The notes beneath the pieces were generated by a model. It was given only the letters and a program-made list of their open reading frames with translations. It had not been told where the DNA came from and ran no database searches. The translations under genes and the position numbers were made by a program. Of a stretch of DNA of 23,872 nt, positions 22,799 through 23,872 are shown piece by piece. Every line of letters starts with the position of its first letter. Position 1 is the first letter of the stretch. The DNA is from DASWHF01 sp036393295 (lineage in GTDB: Bacteria; Pseudomonadota; Gammaproteobacteria; Acidiferrobacterales; UBA6901), in contig DASWHF010000041.1 of assembly GCA_036393295.1 (NCBI GenBank), positions 1 to 23,872 of the forward strand, written 5' to 3'.

Positions 22799-22839
22799 CG
22801 TCATTGCGAGGCCCGCGTATGCGGGCCGCGGCAATCTCC
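22799..22839 (+). repeat. Second copy of the GTCATTGCGAGG repeat
   Basis: This 41-nt unit differs at one position from the inverted copy at 20185-20225. It contains the stem GGCCCGC/GCGGGCC. A more diverged related string lies at about 22759-22798. It sits between the HIT gene and the integrase remnant, so it lies close to the integron border. Confidence 0.8.
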
Positions 22840-22873
22840 ATTGTACTCCCGGAACCCATCCGCCGCTCGTCAC

Positions 22874-23297
22874 TCAGTTCGAGCAGTAGTGCGGCGCCGG
22901 CTCCTCGGCCCGCGTGGGCGGCGGCCCCGGCACCAAGCGGTCGAGTAGGCTGCGCGCAGCCTGACCGCCACGCTGCAAAGCGTTTGGCACGGGTAATGCC
23001 ATCGAGCCATGGCAGCTCGACTTTCAGAACTTCACGGTACAGGAAAAGTATCGCATTGAGCGCCTGATTCTGCGTGGCCGCGGCCACGTTCCTCTTCACC
23101 GCCAGGTGCGTCAAGAAGCGCGTCACTTCCTCGGCCCCCATGTTCCTCGGGTGGCGTTTTTTGTGGAACAGAATAAAGCGCTTTATCCAACCGAGGTAAG
23201 CGTGCTCGGTCCGAAGGCTGTAGTGACGCAACCGAATGGCGTCGCGTACCTCGTCCAACAGTCGCGGAGGTTTGCCGCCATGGGGATCGTTGTCCAT
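22874..23297 (-). pseudogene. intI: Integron integrase gene, internally deleted
   Basis: Start ATG at 23297 with GGAGG five nt upstream. The first 106 codons read as the N-terminal SAM-like DNA-binding domain of integron tyrosine recombinases: RLLDEVRDAIRLRHYSLRTE, AYLGWIKRFILFHKKRHP, VTRFLTHLAV, ATQNQALNAILFLYREVL, ELPWLDGITRAKR. Similarity stops at about 22980. From 22978, in a different frame, 34 codons read LQRGGQAARSLLDRL…HYCSN and stop at 22874. This resembles the IntI C-terminal tail after the catalytic Tyr (IntI1: VLKVGGAGVRSPLDAL). About 200 residues between, including the patch-III region and the catalytic Arg, Lys, His, Arg and Tyr, are missing. The product would be inactive. Confidence 0.85.
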
Positions 23298-23486
23298 AAG
23301 TCCTCCATGATGTGGGGTGGGGTCAGGGTCCATTGACCAATGGGAGTATATGGTTTTTACTCAAAAAAACGAACCTTTGGCGGGCCGCATATCCTGCCAT
23401 GGGGCCAGAGACGGCGTGGACATAAGAATTTGAAATCAATAGCTAATTCTGAAAATACGGTCTTTCAGCCGTGTTTAATTACGGCT

Positions 23487-23493
23487 GTTAGGC
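23487..23493 (+). mobile_element. attI-like recombination core of the integron
   Basis: GTTAGGC, a perfect GTTRRRY core, lies 190 bp upstream of the divergent integrase remnant, as expected for an attI with the first cassette joined at its G/TT point. A 7-bp inverted repeat CAGCCGT/ACGGCTG (23466-23472 and 23481-23487) abuts it. The surrounding 23340-23520 is AT-rich and contains no gene. A TATACT on the minus strand (23345-23350) could be the -10 of the integrase promoter. Confidence 0.6.
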
Positions 23494-23524
23494 CGCCTAT
23501 ATAGAGTTAGGAGTGCAAAGAGCA

Positions 23525-23836
23525 ATGCGTCCCGATCAATTGGTTGTTGGCCATTGCTACTTTGACATTACCTATCCGGATGCGACGCTCACAAAACCGA
23601 TCATCGCGACCTATGAGTACGTGGGCGAGGATGAACTGGAATCAGATCAGGGCGAGGGAGAACAGCACTTTTTGTTTAAGTTCCATCCCAAATACAAGTC
23701 CGAAGACCCTGACGCAATTGAAAACGGCTTAATCGCCTACACAATTGAACAACTAAAATCACTAATAGACATAGCAGAATTGAGGGCAGAACTGAAAACT
23801 ATTCATGAGAAGCTCAACAACAAAAAGCACTCCTAA
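23525..23836 (+). CDS. First-cassette protein, small and acidic, unknown
   Basis: 103 aa from the ATG at 23525, with AGGAG at 23509-23513 (11 nt away); a GTG at 23513 would add four residues but overlaps the AGGAG. The sequence has a beta-rich N-terminal half (VVGHCYFDITYPD, PIIATYEYVGEDE), an acidic centre (DELESDQGEGEQ), HFLFKFHPKYKS, and a C-terminal helix with coiled-coil character (IAELRAELKTIHEKLNN). No signal peptide or membrane helix. GC content is clearly below that of the core genes. The TAA (23834-23836) lies in the left end of the following attC, a cassette hallmark. No family recognised. Confidence 0.75.
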   Translation: MRPDQLVVGHCYFDITYPDATLTKPIIATYEYVGEDELESDQGEGEQHFLFKFHPKYKSEDPDAIENGLIAYTIEQLKSLIDIAELRAELKTIHEKLNNKKHS

Positions 23837-23872
23837 CTACGCGTTCGAGGCCGACGCGGTGAGACAGCGCAC
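23832..23872 (+). mobile_element. attC site, left part, cut by the window end
   Basis: CCTAACTACGCG (23832-23843) is a typical R'' box plus spacer, followed by GAGGCCGACGCG, the usual L''-like GC-rich continuation. The right half with its GTTRRRY core would lie beyond the window. It overlaps the stop of the cassette gene. Confidence 0.65.

Noticed and set aside
22425..22873. Continuation of the integrase N-terminal frame to the left
   Set aside because: After about 22980 the frame is low-complexity shadow of repeats and of the HIT gene; the integrase tail is in another frame and stops at 22874.
1..23872. tRNA, rRNA, CRISPR array or intact insertion sequence
   Set aside because: No cloverleaf with TTCGANNC context, no rRNA segment, no regularly spaced direct repeats and no transposase frame were seen.

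Overview
The window looks like the chromosome of a GC-rich gammaproteobacterium. The evidence is a YrfG-type GMP/IMP nucleotidase, a ybhP-clsB-like gene pair, a MetA-type homoserine acyltransferase, a TTGAC-N4-GTCAA box of FNR type and dense REP-like palindromes. A Chromatiales- or Acidiferrobacterales-like sulfur bacterium would fit, but the genus cannot be fixed from the sequence. No rRNA, tRNA, CRISPR array or intact transposase was seen. Coding density is high on both strands.

Layout. 1-1030 is an AT-richer accessory patch with integron signatures: a nested palindrome ending in GTTAGGC, a YcxB-like membrane protein whose stop codon lies inside an attC-like site (911-990), and gene debris. 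1028-3942 holds two serine hydrolases, a beta-lactamase-fold protein and a putative lipoprotein with an alpha/beta-hydrolase fold. 4285-7857 is a probable operon of two tandem paralogous DUF2892-like membrane proteins, a TM/HAMP/PAS/GGDEF/EAL cyclic-di-GMP enzyme and a 74-aa membrane protein. 7864-9809 (minus) is the ybhP-clsB-like pair, joined by a GTGA overlap. 10007-10747 is an unusual membrane-anchored Ile/Pro-rich protein. 10846-12973 (minus) carries a trypsin-like protease, a small exported protein that copies the protease's N-terminal domain, and a methyltransferase. 13140-13473 is a small membrane protein behind a well-spaced FNR-type promoter. 13578-15713 (minus) holds the MetA-type enzyme and a P-loop protein. 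15869-16303 is a cysteine-cluster protein.

16340-21008 is the most coherent system: an alpha-E protein, a circularly permuted ATP-grasp ligase, a zinc-ribbon/HEIGH metallopeptidase and an Anbu proteasome-type hydrolase. This is the gene set of the predicted bacterial peptide-ligation/proteasome-like system. No transglutaminase-like member is visible, and the genes lie in three transcription units. Anbu follows yrfG closely on the same strand. A hotdog thioesterase and a HIT protein follow.

The right end (22874-23872) is an integron platform. The integrase gene is internally deleted: its N-terminal DNA-binding part and its C-terminal tail are joined in different frames with the catalytic core missing. 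Upstream of it lie an attI-like GTTAGGC and a low-GC first cassette of 103 aa, whose stop codon overlaps the start of an attC running off the window. Integron traces therefore sit at both ends of about 22 kb of ordinary chromosomal genes.
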